A stretch of 64,000 nt of DNA, from contig NZ_CP015378.1 of assembly GCF_001629705.1 (NCBI RefSeq), forward strand, positions 868,001 to 932,000. Direction: 5' to 3'. The notes below the pieces were generated by a model that was given only the letters and a program-made list of their open reading frames with translations, ran no database searches and had not been told where the DNA came from. Made by a program: the position numbers and the translations under genes. Positions 42,411 through 51,272 of this stretch are shown in pieces (position 1 is the first letter of the stretch; each line of letters opens with the position of its first letter). Origin of the DNA: Fictibacillus phosphorivorans. GTDB lineage: Bacteria; Bacillota; Bacilli; Bacillales; Fictibacillaceae.

Positions 42411-43562
42411 CTATATTTCTATTTGTGAGCTTTCTTCCTCAGTCGTGAAAGAAGTACTCTGAAGGGGAAGTACGATGGTGAAGGTCGTAATGCTATCATC
42501 TGATGAACAGCTGATTGACCCGTTATGTTTTTCAATAATTTTTTTGCACACGAAAAGGCCAATACCCGTGCCTAATTCTTTTGTTGTAAAGAACGGCTCG
42601 AAGATCGTACTGATTGTTTCGGGTGGAATAGCTGGGCCGTTATTAGAAATAGTAATATGTACGTTATCAGTATCTTCAATCTTGCTAAAAATCATGATTC
42701 GGCGATTCTGTCTCATTTGGCGCAGTGCATCGATGGAGTTCATGATAAGATTGAGCAGTACTTGTTTCAACTCGTCCTTGTGTGCCCGCAAAGTAATCGT
42801 AGGATCGATACGCGGAATGACTGTAACGTCTGCATCCACTAAACTTGGATACATGAAATCTAGAATATCTGTGAATAAATCTTCTAAAGCAAAATCTTCC
42901 GCTTCCCGTTCTTGAACCCCTTTTCTTGAGGCATGAAGAAACTGAGAGATACGAAAGTTCAATTGGGTTAATTCATGACTGATGATATCGATGTATTTCA
43001 TGTTAGGGTTCTCTTGCTGCATAAGTTTTACGAAACCCATTACTGCTGTCAAAGGATTTCTGAACTCATGTACAAAACTAGATGACATCTGTCCTAAAAT
43101 GGTTAACCGTTCTTTGTGACTTTGGTCGATAAATACTGTTTTTTCCTCAATCTCAATATCCTTCAGCTCCGTATACTTCTTAACGGCATGATATAAAAAT
43201 TCATCAAAAAGAGAATTGATCGTTTCAATCACAGGCTGCAACTGTTCAATGGATATACCAGAGCCCGTCACGAAACGAACGATCTCACTTCGCCCTAGGT
43301 TCACATTGTATACAAATTCCCCTATATTGATCTTAGCTTCTAACCGCTGAACAGCGACTTGATGTGCGAGGCGCATAATTTCTTCGGGAGATAGTTTAGT
43401 TCGTAAGGATTGTTTAACTAGCTCAACCATATGCAAGGCATTCTCTGTAACTTTTTCTTTATGTACATCATGGTTTGAAATCACGATTCTCTGGTGCCAA
43501 TCATGTAAGTAAGTAGGCAAGTTATCATCCATATATGTGATTAGACTTTCTGTTATGTCCAC
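42411..43562 (-). CDS. Soluble sensor histidine kinase, sporulation-kinase-like
   Basis: The product (~383 aa) has an N-terminal all-helical sensor region (about 1-155) resembling the RsbRD-type input domain. An H-box SSSFVHEFRNPLTAVMGFVKL, an N-box VLLNLIMNSIDAL and a G-box ELGTGIGLFVCKKIIEKH follow. No membrane helix is present, so it senses a cytoplasmic signal. No response regulator is adjacent, as in the orphan kinases feeding the Spo0A phosphorelay; that link is inferred. A GTG at 43562 behind AGAGGTGCG is preferred to the ATG at 43592. Confidence 0.82.
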   Translation of the reverse strand: MDITESLITYMDDNLPTYLHDWHQRIVISNHDVHKEKVTENALHMVELVKQSLRTKLSPEEIMRLAHQVAVQRLEAKINIGEFVYNVNLGRSEIVRFVTGSGISIEQLQPVIETINSLFDEFLYHAVKKYTELKDIEIEEKTVFIDQSHKERLTILGQMSSSFVHEFRNPLTAVMGFVKLMQQENPNMKYIDIISHELTQLNFRISQFLHASRKGVQEREAEDFALEDLFTDILDFMYPSLVDADVTVIPRIDPTITLRAHKDELKQVLLNLIMNSIDALRQMRQNRRIMIFSKIEDTDNVHITISNNGPAIPPETISTIFEPFFTTKELGTGIGLFVCKKIIEKHNGSISCSSDDSITTFTIVLPLQSTSFTTEEESSQIEI

Positions 43563-43813
43563 CGCTCGCACCTCTTTCAACATTAAAATCATGGAAAGAA
43601 TAAAATATGAATCAGCTAACGTTTGTTATATAAAAGTATTTATACTACATATAGTAATGGAAATATAGACGAAATGCCATATGCTGTTTACAAATTTTTC
43701 ATTAAATTATGAAAATAGGTAGGTAAATCGACACGAGACCACGAAAACTATCATTAACCTCCAGTCTTTACTTCTTCTTTATGAATGAATACTATCCCTT
43801 TTAATTTTCTAAC

Positions 43814-43835
43814 TATTCAAAATATATTTTGAATA
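43814..43835 (+). promoter_or_regulatory. 22-bp perfect palindrome in the divergent control region
   Basis: The half-site TATTCAAAATA is followed by its exact complement. A second, gapped inverted repeat, AATTTC-N7-GAAATT (43835-43853), adjoins it. Both lie in the 397-base divergent gap between the kinase and the iclR-type gene and upstream of a TATAAG (43863-43868). Autoregulatory IclR sites are a reasonable guess. Confidence 0.5.
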
Positions 43836-43959
43836 ATTTCACATTATGAAATTTCGACATTGTATAAGTCTGCCTTTTTCAATACGATGAACGCATATTG
43901 AAAGGGGTGGTAGTTAAGCTGAATTCAACTAAATCGTATCCGTTTGAGGGGGAGAATTG

Positions 43960-44709
43960 GTGATTTCATCTGTCCAAAAAATTTCAAGGATATTAAATTG
44001 TTTCAACAAAGATGAACCAGCACTTGGAAACTTGCAGATTGCTGAAAAACTTAATATGAATGCGAGCACCGTCCATCACTTGGTTCGCACACTTTGCTCA
44101 GAAGGTATACTGATTCAAGACAGTCAGAAAAAATATAGACTAGGTTGGAAATTGCTAGAATGGAGCAACCATGTCATGTATCAGCAAGACATTAACACAG
44201 AAGCGCTTCCATTGTGTGAAGGTCTAGTCAGAAGGTTTAACACAACTGTACATATCGGAATGCTAGATCGTGGTGAAGTGCGCTTCGTTTTAAGAGTAGC
44301 TTCATCAAATTCAGTAGCTGTCCCCACTTTTATCGGCGATACTAAACCTGCGTATTGCACAAGCACAGGAAAAGTATTGCTAGCTTTTAACCCCTCCATG
44401 ATTAAGCCGACCATATCAAGGGGATTGCTTCGCCGCGCTCCTAATACCATTACATGTGTTGAAAAATTAAAGAATGAGCTTGATGTAATAAGAACAAATG
44501 GTTATGCCATCAGCAACAACGAAAACGAGATGGGGTTGTATGGAATTGCTGCCCCAATTAAGTCTTATACAGGACAAATTATTGCTGCACTTAATATGGT
44601 AGGACCCGTATCTTATATGTTGAGCCAAGATACCCCAACAATGATTCATCATGTCGTAAAAACTGCAGAGTCGATCTCAAAAGAACTCGGTTTTATTAGC
44701 ATTTTATGA
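43960..44709 (+). CDS. IclR-family transcriptional regulator of the anthranilate cluster
   Basis: The product (249 aa) has an N-terminal winged helix (SVQKISRILNCF, then LQIAEKLNMNASTVHHLVRTLCSEGIL) and a C-terminal effector domain with STGKVLLAF and the ENEMGLYGIAAPIKS block. IclR proteins commonly control aromatic catabolism and bind ring-derived acids. The GTG at 43960 has the better distance from GAGGGGGAG; a TTG at 43957 is an alternative. It directly precedes the enzyme genes; its stop codon lies inside a cre site. Confidence 0.9.
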   Translation: MISSVQKISRILNCFNKDEPALGNLQIAEKLNMNASTVHHLVRTLCSEGILIQDSQKKYRLGWKLLEWSNHVMYQQDINTEALPLCEGLVRRFNTTVHIGMLDRGEVRFVLRVASSNSVAVPTFIGDTKPAYCTSTGKVLLAFNPSMIKPTISRGLLRRAPNTITCVEKLKNELDVIRTNGYAISNNENEMGLYGIAAPIKSYTGQIIAALNMVGPVSYMLSQDTPTMIHHVVKTAESISKELGFISIL

Positions 44710-44720
44710 TAGCGCTTACA
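44707..44720 (-). promoter_or_regulatory. cre site 1 (CcpA)
   Basis: Read on the minus strand, TGTAAGCGCTATCA fits the cre consensus TGWAANCGNTNWCA at every position. It overlaps the iclR stop codon and lies about 105 bases before the monooxygenase gene. Confidence 0.82.
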
Positions 44721-44760
44721 TAATAAAAAGGGAGTTGGTAGGGTTGAAAAGGTTAAGAAT

Positions 44761-44774
44761 TGTAAGCGCTTTCT
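44761..44774 (+). promoter_or_regulatory. cre site 2 (CcpA)
   Basis: TGTAAGCGCTTTCT fits the cre consensus except for the last base. It sits between a TTAAGA (44753) and a TATATA (44775) with 16-base spacing, so CcpA bound here would block the likely promoter. It forms a long inverted repeat with cre site 1. Confidence 0.75.
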
Positions 44775-44824
44775 TATATATTTGAAACAAATTAATACTT
44801 CTATTCATAGAGGAGGCATATGGA

Positions 44825-46312
44825 ATGGGAATTAGAACTGGTGCTCAATATATTCAAGCATTACAATCTCGTTCACCAGAAATTTGGTTAGAGGGCAGGA
44901 GAATAACTAATGTAGTGAGTGAACCTGTTTTTAAGCAGCCAATTCAAGAGATCGCGAAATTGTACGATATGCAGCACGATCCGCAATATCAAGATTCCAT
45001 TACACATATTTGCAAAGAGACGGGTGAGCGAGTCAACAACGCGTTTTTACACCCGACAACCTATGAAGAATTGATGGCAAGAAGCGAGTTGTTTGAAATC
45101 TACGCAAAATCTACTTTTGGGCTAATGGGCCGAACTCCCGACTTCCTGAACGTCGTTGTAACAGGTATGGCACACAATGGCTGGTTCCTCGATCAATACA
45201 ATCCGGAATGGTCTGTAAATATAAAAAACTACTTTAACTACATACGAGACAATGATTTGTTTTTAACACATGCAATCATTAACCCGCAAAACGACCGAAG
45301 TAAAAACTCACATGGACAAAAGGATATGTTCACTCATCTAGGTGCTGTTGAAGAAACGCCTGATGGTTTGATCGTTAGGGGAGCAAAAATGCTGGCAACT
45401 CTAGCACCGATTACAGATGAAGTCATCATCTACTCGTTCCCAGGCTTCGCACCTGGAGACGAGCGATATGCCCTTGCTTTTGCAGTGCCTGTGGATACGC
45501 CAGGGCTTAAACTTATTTGCCGTGAACCGATGCAGGACGGTAAGCGATCACAGTTTGATCATCCCCTTGCTTCGAGATTTGAAGAGATGGATGCTTTGCT
45601 CGTCTTTAATGACGTACTTGTCCCTTGGGATCGCGTGTTTCTTTATAACAACGTGGAAGCAGCTAACCTTTTGTATCCGAAGACAGGCATTGCCCAGCAG
45701 CCTGCTCATCAGTCAGGTGTAAGAGGATATGTGAAACTAGCATTTGCAACAGAAGTCGCTTGTAAGCTAGCAGACTCAATTGGTGTAGATGGATACTTGA
45801 ATGTACAAAACGACTTAGGTGAACTTGTACAGAACGTGGAGGTTATTCGATCTTTATTACGAGTAGCTGAATATGAATTTGAAACAACTGCGTCTGGTGA
45901 AGTAATGCCGAATGCAGCGGCGCTTGAGACGATCAGAGGCATGCTTCCTAAAATGTATCCAAGAGCGATCGAGGTCATTCAGATCATTGGTGCTGGTGGG
46001 TTGCTTATGTCACCGACTGGGAATGACTTTAACGCTCCAGAAATCCGAAGTGAGATAGATAAGTACTATTTAGGGCGTGATGGTGTGGATTCTCTTGAAC
46101 GCGTTAAGCTGTTCAAGCTTGCATGGGATCTGTGCGGAGAAGCTTTTGGGCAGCGACTTGTACAATATGAGCGCTATTATACGGGAGATCCAATCCGTAA
46201 GAGAGCCATTTTCTACAACGGTTATAAAAGAAAAGCGAAGTTCTCTATGGTTGATGAAGCACTTTCCGTAACAAATGAATTCGTGAAGGACCAGCCTAAG
46301 CTGGCTAAATAA
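44825..46312 (+). CDS. HpaB-type FADH2-dependent monooxygenase, probable anthranilate 3-monooxygenase
   Basis: The product (495 aa) belongs to the 4-hydroxyphenylacetate 3-monooxygenase large-component family: [14 protein letters not shown], the PQNDRSKN loop, [18 protein letters not shown] and [14 protein letters not shown]. Such enzymes hydroxylate an aromatic ring next to an OH or NH2 using FADH2 supplied by a separate reductase. It is followed by 3-hydroxyanthranilate dioxygenase, and no kynureninase is present. The fitting reaction is therefore anthranilate to 3-hydroxyanthranilate, as known from Geobacillus. No flavin reductase is encoded nearby. AGAGGAGG precedes the ATG. Confidence 0.82.
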   Translation: MGIRTGAQYIQALQSRSPEIWLEGRRITNVVSEPVFKQPIQEIAKLYDMQHDPQYQDSITHICKETGERVNNAFLHPTTYEELMARSELFEIYAKSTFGLMGRTPDFLNVVVTGMAHNGWFLDQYNPEWSVNIKNYFNYIRDNDLFLTHAIINPQNDRSKNSHGQKDMFTHLGAVEETPDGLIVRGAKMLATLAPITDEVIIYSFPGFAPGDERYALAFAVPVDTPGLKLICREPMQDGKRSQFDHPLASRFEEMDALLVFNDVLVPWDRVFLYNNVEAANLLYPKTGIAQQPAHQSGVRGYVKLAFATEVACKLADSIGVDGYLNVQNDLGELVQNVEVIRSLLRVAEYEFETTASGEVMPNAAALETIRGMLPKMYPRAIEVIQIIGAGGLLMSPTGNDFNAPEIRSEIDKYYLGRDGVDSLERVKLFKLAWDLCGEAFGQRLVQYERYYTGDPIRKRAIFYNGYKRKAKFSMVDEALSVTNEFVKDQPKLAK

Positions 46313-46327
46313 AGGGAGGAAATCGTA

Positions 46328-46867
46328 ATGAGTACAACGACTTTAAAATCTTTTAACCTATTAAAATGGATCGATGAAAACAAAGATCTTCTCAAGCCCC
46401 CAGTTAACAACAAAGTGATCTGGCAAGATTCCGAATTTATCGCCATGATCTTAGGCGGTCCGAACAAAAGACGTGATTTTCACGTCGATCCTTCTGATGA
46501 ATTCTTTTATCAAATCAAAGGCAGCTGTTACGTAGAGATCATCAATAAGCACGGTAAGCGTGAAGTGGTTGAATTAAAAGAAGGAGACGTGTTCATGCTT
46601 CCGGCAATGGTTCCTCATTCCCCGCATCGTGTGGCGAATTCTTATGGTCTCGTAATTGAGCGTAAACGCGCACAAGGTGAGCTTGAAGACTTCGTTTGGT
46701 TCTGTGACCGCTGTGATTCTGAGATGCATCGCGTGACCGTGCAATTGAGTGATATTGAGAAACAAGTTAAAGAAGCGATCCACAGCTTTAACTCGAATGA
46801 ACGAGTTCGTCTATGCAAAGACTGCGGTTATCAGATGCCTGAAAACGTGGAGGAATGGAAGTGCTAA
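46328..46867 (+). CDS. nbaC: 3-hydroxyanthranilate 3,4-dioxygenase
   Basis: The product (179 aa) is a bacterial-type HAO cupin. Its iron ligands are H52 and E58 in RDFHVDPSDEFFYQ and the His near 97 in MVPHSPHRV. A C-terminal rubredoxin-like site is formed by C126, C129, C163 and C166, a feature of the bacterial and not the animal enzyme. It opens the 3-hydroxyanthranilate ring to 2-amino-3-carboxymuconate 6-semialdehyde. AGGGAGGAAATCG precedes the ATG, and it overlaps the decarboxylase gene by 7 to 13 bases. Confidence 0.95.
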   Translation: MSTTTLKSFNLLKWIDENKDLLKPPVNNKVIWQDSEFIAMILGGPNKRRDFHVDPSDEFFYQIKGSCYVEIINKHGKREVVELKEGDVFMLPAMVPHSPHRVANSYGLVIERKRAQGELEDFVWFCDRCDSEMHRVTVQLSDIEKQVKEAIHSFNSNERVRLCKDCGYQMPENVEEWKC

Positions 46868-47901
46868 GAATCGACTTTCACACACATATCATTCCAGAGT
46901 CGTTTCCTGACTTTGCCGAAAAATATGGTGGAGAAAGGTGGCCGGTGTTAAACCGGACTTGTACTTGCGGCGCATCCATTATGGTAGGCGGAAAAAACTT
47001 TAGAGATGTTACCGATCAGGTGTGGGATCCGAAAAAAAGAATACAGGACATGGATCGCGAAGGGGTAGACATTCAAGTGCTATCCCCGATCCCTGTTACA
47101 TTCTCGTACTGGGCTCCACCTGAACAAGCGGAAATGATGGCAAAAATCCAGAACGACTTTATAGCCGAAACCGTGAATGAATATCCCGACCGCTTTGCTG
47201 GTCTAGGAACGGTTCCGATGCAGAATTCAGAAACAGCAATCCGTGAGATGGATCGCTGTATGAACGAGCTTGGACTTCATGGGATCGAAATTGGAACAAA
47301 TATAAATGGACAGAATCTTGATCATCCTGACTTTATTCCGTTTTTTGAGATGGCAGAAAAATGGGAAGTGCCGCTTTTTATTCATCCGTGGGAAACGCTT
47401 GGGAAAGAACGGATGCCAAACCATAACTTTATGTACACGATCGGGATGCCGAGTGAAACGGCATTAGCTGCAGCTTCACTTATCTGGAGCGGCATGATGG
47501 AAAAATTCCCTAAACTAAAAATTTGTTTTGCTCATGGCGGCGGTTCGTTTCCTTACTTAATTCCACGCCTTGATCAAGGATGGCAGGTGTGGCCGCATCT
47601 GCGTCTTACAACACATCCGCCGAGTCATTATGCAAAACAGTTTTATTTTGATTCATTAAATTACGATCAAATGAACATCCGCTATATGATGGAGCGATTC
47701 GGTTCAGACAAGATCTTTATGGGTTCTGATTATCCGTTTCTATTGCGTGAAGTGAATCCCGGAAAAGTCCTGGATGAAACGCTTGAGCTGACGGATGAAC
47801 AGCGCAAAGGGATGTTTGGCGGAAACGCTGCTGAGTTTTTAGGTCTTGGAAAACGAAAGCGGGGTGCAGTTGTTGCAAGTCATGCAAACACCGGAGGATA
47901 A
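46861..47901 (+). CDS. nbaD: 2-amino-3-carboxymuconate-6-semialdehyde decarboxylase (ACMSD, amidohydrolase fold)
   Basis: The product (~346 aa) is a zinc-dependent decarboxylase with HTHIIPES (His-x-His ligands) near the start, FIHPWE (His), FAHGGGSFPYLIPR and MGSDYPF (Asp ligand), a clear ACMSD signature set. It yields 2-aminomuconate 6-semialdehyde. The GTG at 46861 lies 7 bases behind GGAGG. An in-frame ATG at 46855 lies almost on that site and is less likely. Confidence 0.93.
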   Translation: MLRIDFHTHIIPESFPDFAEKYGGERWPVLNRTCTCGASIMVGGKNFRDVTDQVWDPKKRIQDMDREGVDIQVLSPIPVTFSYWAPPEQAEMMAKIQNDFIAETVNEYPDRFAGLGTVPMQNSETAIREMDRCMNELGLHGIEIGTNINGQNLDHPDFIPFFEMAEKWEVPLFIHPWETLGKERMPNHNFMYTIGMPSETALAAASLIWSGMMEKFPKLKICFAHGGGSFPYLIPRLDQGWQVWPHLRLTTHPPSHYAKQFYFDSLNYDQMNIRYMMERFGSDKIFMGSDYPFLLREVNPGKVLDETLELTDEQRKGMFGGNAAEFLGLGKRKRGAVVASHANTGG

Positions 47902-48343
47902 GCTTGAAGCGTTAGGTATCGTCCTGCCAGAAGTGCGCAGAGCTGTTGGGAACTATGTTGGCTGTGTAAGGGTAGATAATCTTCTTTTTACAGCCGGACA
48001 AGGTGTCGATCAATATCACGGAAAGCTAGGAAGAGACTTATCTGTAGAGGACGGATATGCCGCTTCTCGCCAATCCATGCTGAATCTGTTGGCAGTCGTT
48101 CAGAACGAGCTTGGAAGTTTAAATAAAGTGAAACGTATTGTAAAGATTCTTGGATTCGTGAATTGCACCGAGGATTTTATCGAACAGCCAAAAGTGATTA
48201 ACGGTGCGTCCGATCTTCTTGTTGCTGTTTTTGGAGAAAGAGGTAAACATGCTAGATCAGCCGTAGGCATGGCCCAGCTACCTGGTGGAACAGCGATTGA
48301 AATTGAGATGATTGTTGAAGTGGAAGATGAGAAGGGGGACTAA
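47882..48343 (+). CDS. nbaF: RidA-family 2-aminomuconate deaminase
   Basis: The product (~153 aa) is a RidA/YjgF-fold protein: GNYVGCVRVDNLLFTAGQGVD, then VKRIVKILGFVNCTEDFIEQPKVING and RSAVGMAQLPGGTAIEIEMIVEVE. In this pathway the RidA member hydrolyses 2-aminomuconate to 4-oxalocrotonate (2-hydroxymuconate) and ammonia. The start is uncertain. The ATG at 47882 gives the family-typical MQTPEDKLEALGI opening, but TTG/GTG codons from 47846 to 47873 are in frame and nearer to GCGGGG. It overlaps the decarboxylase gene, implying coupling. Confidence 0.85.
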   Translation: MQTPEDKLEALGIVLPEVRRAVGNYVGCVRVDNLLFTAGQGVDQYHGKLGRDLSVEDGYAASRQSMLNLLAVVQNELGSLNKVKRIVKILGFVNCTEDFIEQPKVINGASDLLVAVFGERGKHARSAVGMAQLPGGTAIEIEMIVEVEDEKGD

Positions 48344-48346
48344 CAA

Positions 48347-49816
48347 ATGAAAGCAGAAACCCTCACACTGCAAGTGAAAGTGAATAACGCAAAATTGTTC
48401 ATTGACGGAGAATATGTGGATGCATTTTCAGGAGAAACCTTTGAATCCATCAATCCAGCAACAAATGAGAGGTTAGCTCTAGTTGCAAACGGCAGTGAAC
48501 AAGATGCCAAACGAGCGATTCAATCTGCGAAAAATGCTTATGATAGCGGCGTCTGGAGCAAGATGCCTGTAGAAGAACGATCTGATATTTTATGTAAAAT
48601 GTCAGATCTTATTATGGAAAACGTAAATGAACTTGCGATGGTTGAGACGCTCGACGTAGGAAAGCCAATCAAAGAAAGCCGTGGATTTGATATTCCGAGA
48701 GCGGCTTCCAATTTCCGTTTTTTTGCTGAGATGTCCAAGTACATGGTGAGTGAGCATTATGACAAACACAACATCATGTCGTACGCCAAATACAGTCCAG
48801 CAGGAGTTACAAGTCTGATCATCCCTTGGAATTTGCCGTTCATGCAGATGACGTGGAAAGCATCAGCAGCACTAGCGGCTGGAAACACAGTTGTCGTTAA
48901 GCCCGCATCTTACACACCACTTTCTGCAGTAATGTTCGGAGAAATCGCCAATAAGGCAGGTCTGCCACCAGGTGTACTAAACATTATCACTGGACCGGGA
49001 AGTACGATGGGAGCTGCGATGACGACTGATCCAAACGTCCGCCGCATCTCGTTTGTTGGTGAATCGAACACTGGGAAAACGATTATGAAAAACGCGGCTG
49101 AAAACCTGATTCCTGTATCGCTTGAGTTGGGTGGAAAGTCGGCAAACATCGTTTTTGAAGATGCCGATCTGGATGAAGCGGTAAAAGGGTCTATTGATGC
49201 GATCTACCGAAATCAAGGGGAGATCTGCCTTGCAGGATCGCGTTTGCTTTTACAAGAAAGTATCTATGACCAGTTTATGGACAAATTTGTGGATGCTGTA
49301 AAAAACATTAAAGTAGGTGACCCAAAGCAGGAAGAAACAGACATGGGTGCACTCGTGTCAAAAAGTCACTTGGAAACCGTGGAAACATATGTAGACATCG
49401 GTATAAAAGAAGGAGCAAAGCTTGCTTATGGCGGTAAACGGGTTGAGGCTCTTGGGAACGGAAACTTCTATGAACCTACCGTCTTATATGACGTGAACAA
49501 CAAGTGGCGTGTAGCACAAGAGGAGATTTTTGGGCCTGTGCTCGTTGTTATCCCGTTTAAAACAGAAGAAGACGCGATTCGTATCGCAAACGATTCACAG
49601 TACGGATTGGCGGGGGTTGTATGGACGAACGATTTACGCCGCGCTCAGCGTGTTTCGGCTGCCGTAGATTCAGGTCTGTTGTGGGTGAACTGCTGGTACA
49701 TAAGAGACCTGCGTACGCCTTTTGGTGGTTCGAAGGCAAGTGGTATCGGGCGTGAAGGCGGTAGACACAGCTTCGAGTTTTATTCGGAGGCAAAGACGAT
49801 TACGATGAAGCTTTAG
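48347..49816 (+). CDS. nbaE: 2-aminomuconate semialdehyde dehydrogenase
   Basis: The product (489 aa) is an NAD-dependent aldehyde dehydrogenase: IIPWNLPFMQMTWKAS, FVGESNTGKTIMKNA, SLELGGKSANIVF (catalytic Glu) and NQGEICLAGSR (catalytic Cys). C-terminal LRTPFGGSKASGIGREGG is typical of the hydroxymuconic/aminomuconic semialdehyde dehydrogenase group. It oxidises 2-aminomuconate semialdehyde to 2-aminomuconate, the substrate of the preceding RidA protein. GAAGGGGG precedes the ATG. It is the last gene before the 640-bp repeat block. Confidence 0.92.
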   Translation: MKAETLTLQVKVNNAKLFIDGEYVDAFSGETFESINPATNERLALVANGSEQDAKRAIQSAKNAYDSGVWSKMPVEERSDILCKMSDLIMENVNELAMVETLDVGKPIKESRGFDIPRAASNFRFFAEMSKYMVSEHYDKHNIMSYAKYSPAGVTSLIIPWNLPFMQMTWKASAALAAGNTVVVKPASYTPLSAVMFGEIANKAGLPPGVLNIITGPGSTMGAAMTTDPNVRRISFVGESNTGKTIMKNAAENLIPVSLELGGKSANIVFEDADLDEAVKGSIDAIYRNQGEICLAGSRLLLQESIYDQFMDKFVDAVKNIKVGDPKQEETDMGALVSKSHLETVETYVDIGIKEGAKLAYGGKRVEALGNGNFYEPTVLYDVNNKWRVAQEEIFGPVLVVIPFKTEEDAIRIANDSQYGLAGVVWTNDLRRAQRVSAAVDSGLLWVNCWYIRDLRTPFGGSKASGIGREGGRHSFEFYSEAKTITMKL

Positions 49817-49844
49817 AGAGTGGTTGAACACTGCTTTTGTAAGT

Positions 49845-49977
49845 AGTTGATTTGCGCTCCAGGTTACTCGCTTTCCGCGGGGCAGGGCGGTGAGCCACAT
49901 TCGGACGTTTCACTCTTAAGTGTCTCACCTGCCCACCTGTCCCGCAGGAGTCTCGCACCTTGCGCTCCAATCAACTT
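49845..49977 (-). repeat. Bacillaceae intergenic repeat element, copy 1
   Basis: Read on the minus strand it begins near AAGTTGATTGGAGCGCAAG, passes GAGACTCCTGCGGGA and GGCTCACCGCC, then CCCCGCGGAAAGCGAG, and ends CTGGAGCGCAAATCAAC. This composite pattern is the widespread high-GC intergenic element of Bacillus-group genomes. The small frames here on both strands are shadows. Confidence 0.75.
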
Positions 49978-50022
49978 GCAGGTGATGAAAAAAACAAAAG
50001 CAACAATCCATAGGAAAGACAA

Positions 50023-50131
50023 TGGTGCTCCTGCGTCTACAAGCAATGCGCCCGAAACATCTTCCCACGTCGCTTGCCTTGCAAGAAAGGTTATTAGGTG
50101 ATAGGCACGCACCCGACGCTCCAATCAACTT
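50023..50131 (-). repeat. Partial intergenic repeat element in the same block
   Basis: On the minus strand it starts with the same TTGATTGGAGCG edge found in copy 1 (50117-50131 against 49963-49977). It continues through a moderately GC-rich stretch containing GACGCAGGAGCACC (50023-50036), but lacks the CCCCGCGG core. It looks like a diverged or truncated relative. Confidence 0.45.
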
Positions 50132-50269
50132 CAGCAAAGCATTTAACAATTGTGCCATCTTTAAAAGTTTATGTATACAGCACTTTAGTGAAACGTGATT
50201 GGACTCCAGTCGCGTTTTGCTCTATGAAAAGACTGTTTTTAATAGAACTATGTTTAATTCTACTTTGAT

Positions 50270-50410
50270 AAGTTGATAGGAGTGGAAGATGAGTGACTCT
50301 CGGCTAGGACAAGGGGGAAGGTGAGAGCCTTAGGGCGCAAAGTGGCAAGGGGCTCACCGCCTGCCCCGCGGAAAGCGAGCATCTGAAAGGAAATCAACGA
50401 CTTTCAAAAG
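50270..50410 (+). repeat. Bacillaceae intergenic repeat element, copy 2 (opposite orientation)
   Basis: AGTTGATAGGAGTGG opens it, GGCTCACCGCC and CCCCGCGGAAAGCGAG (50351-50379) form the core, and GGAAATCAACG closes it. The core is 29/30 identical to the complement of 49867-49896, so the two copies form a ~30-bp inverted repeat about 450 bases apart. Confidence 0.72.
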
Positions 50411-50459
50411 CAATAAGGATTGATAAAGAAGCTTTGAAAAAAGAAAGGAGGAAGTAAAA

Positions 50460-51245
50460 ATGCAGAAACAAGTGATTTCGAAATTAACAGAAGAACTTTT
50501 AGAAGCAGAAGAGAAGCTGACTCCGGTAGAGCCGCTATCTACGCGTTTCCCAGAACTGTCGGTTAAGGATTCATATGAAATTCAGCTTGAATGGGTTGAA
50601 AGAAAGCTTGAAGAAGGTCGTATAGTGATCGGAAAAAAAGTAGGGCTTACGAGTAAAGCGATGCAAAATTTGCTTGGAGTAGATGAACCGGATTACGGCC
50701 ATCTGCTCGATCATATGAAGGTTTCTACAGGGGCTGTTCTGTCTAGAAAAGATTTCATTCAACCAAAAGTTGAAGCAGAGATCGGCTTCATCTTAAAAGA
50801 TGATTTGCAAGGTCCAAACGTTACCTATATAGACGTCTTAATGGCTACCGAGGCTATCGTACCTACATTAGAGGTCATAGATAGTAGAATAGAAGATTGG
50901 AAGATACAGCTAGTAGATACGGTTGCAGATAACGGTTCATCAGCAAGAGCAGTTGTTGGTAAACCTTTTTATGAGTTGGATCAGATTGACCTTCGCATGC
51001 TAAGTATGACGCTGTTAAAGAATGGTGAGATCACAGCAACAGGAGCAGGTGCGGCTGCCTTAGGTCATCCGGCACATGCTGTTGCTTGGCTCGTTAACAA
51101 ACTAGCAGACTATGGTATGTCATTAAAAGCGGGTGAACTGATTCTACCAGGAGCTCTATCAGGTGCAATCGACATAGATTCGGGTGATGAAGTGACTGCT
51201 ACATTTGGAAAGCTAGGCACTGTAAGTATCTCATTTTGTGAATAA
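50460..51245 (+). CDS. 2-oxopent-4-enoate hydratase
   Basis: The product (261 aa) belongs to the MhpD/DmpE/hydratase-decarboxylase family: GKKVGLTSKAMQNLLGVDEPDYGHLLD, KVEAEIGFILKDDL, EVIDSRIEDWKIQLVDTVADN and GHPAHAVAWLVNKLADYG. It adds water to 2-oxopent-4-enoate to give 4-hydroxy-2-oxovalerate. A related protein three genes downstream carries the decarboxylase role; which is which is judged from operon order and likeness to known pairs, so the two could be swapped. AAAGGAGGAAG precedes the ATG. Confidence 0.82.
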   Translation: MQKQVISKLTEELLEAEEKLTPVEPLSTRFPELSVKDSYEIQLEWVERKLEEGRIVIGKKVGLTSKAMQNLLGVDEPDYGHLLDHMKVSTGAVLSRKDFIQPKVEAEIGFILKDDLQGPNVTYIDVLMATEAIVPTLEVIDSRIEDWKIQLVDTVADNGSSARAVVGKPFYELDQIDLRMLSMTLLKNGEITATGAGAAALGHPAHAVAWLVNKLADYGMSLKAGELILPGALSGAIDIDSGDEVTATFGKLGTVSISFCE

Positions 51246-51272
51246 AATCCAGCATAGAAAGGATCAGCCACA

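Noticed and set aside
44825..46312. 4-hydroxyphenylacetate 3-monooxygenase as the true function
   Set aside because: The family match is real, but no homoprotocatechuate genes follow, whereas 3-hydroxyanthranilate dioxygenase does; a substrate of the anthranilate type fits better.
49847..50158. Several overlapping small ORFs on both strands
   Set aside because: They lie in the inverted intergenic repeat block, lack ribosome binding sites and resemble no protein; they are by-products of GC-rich repeats.
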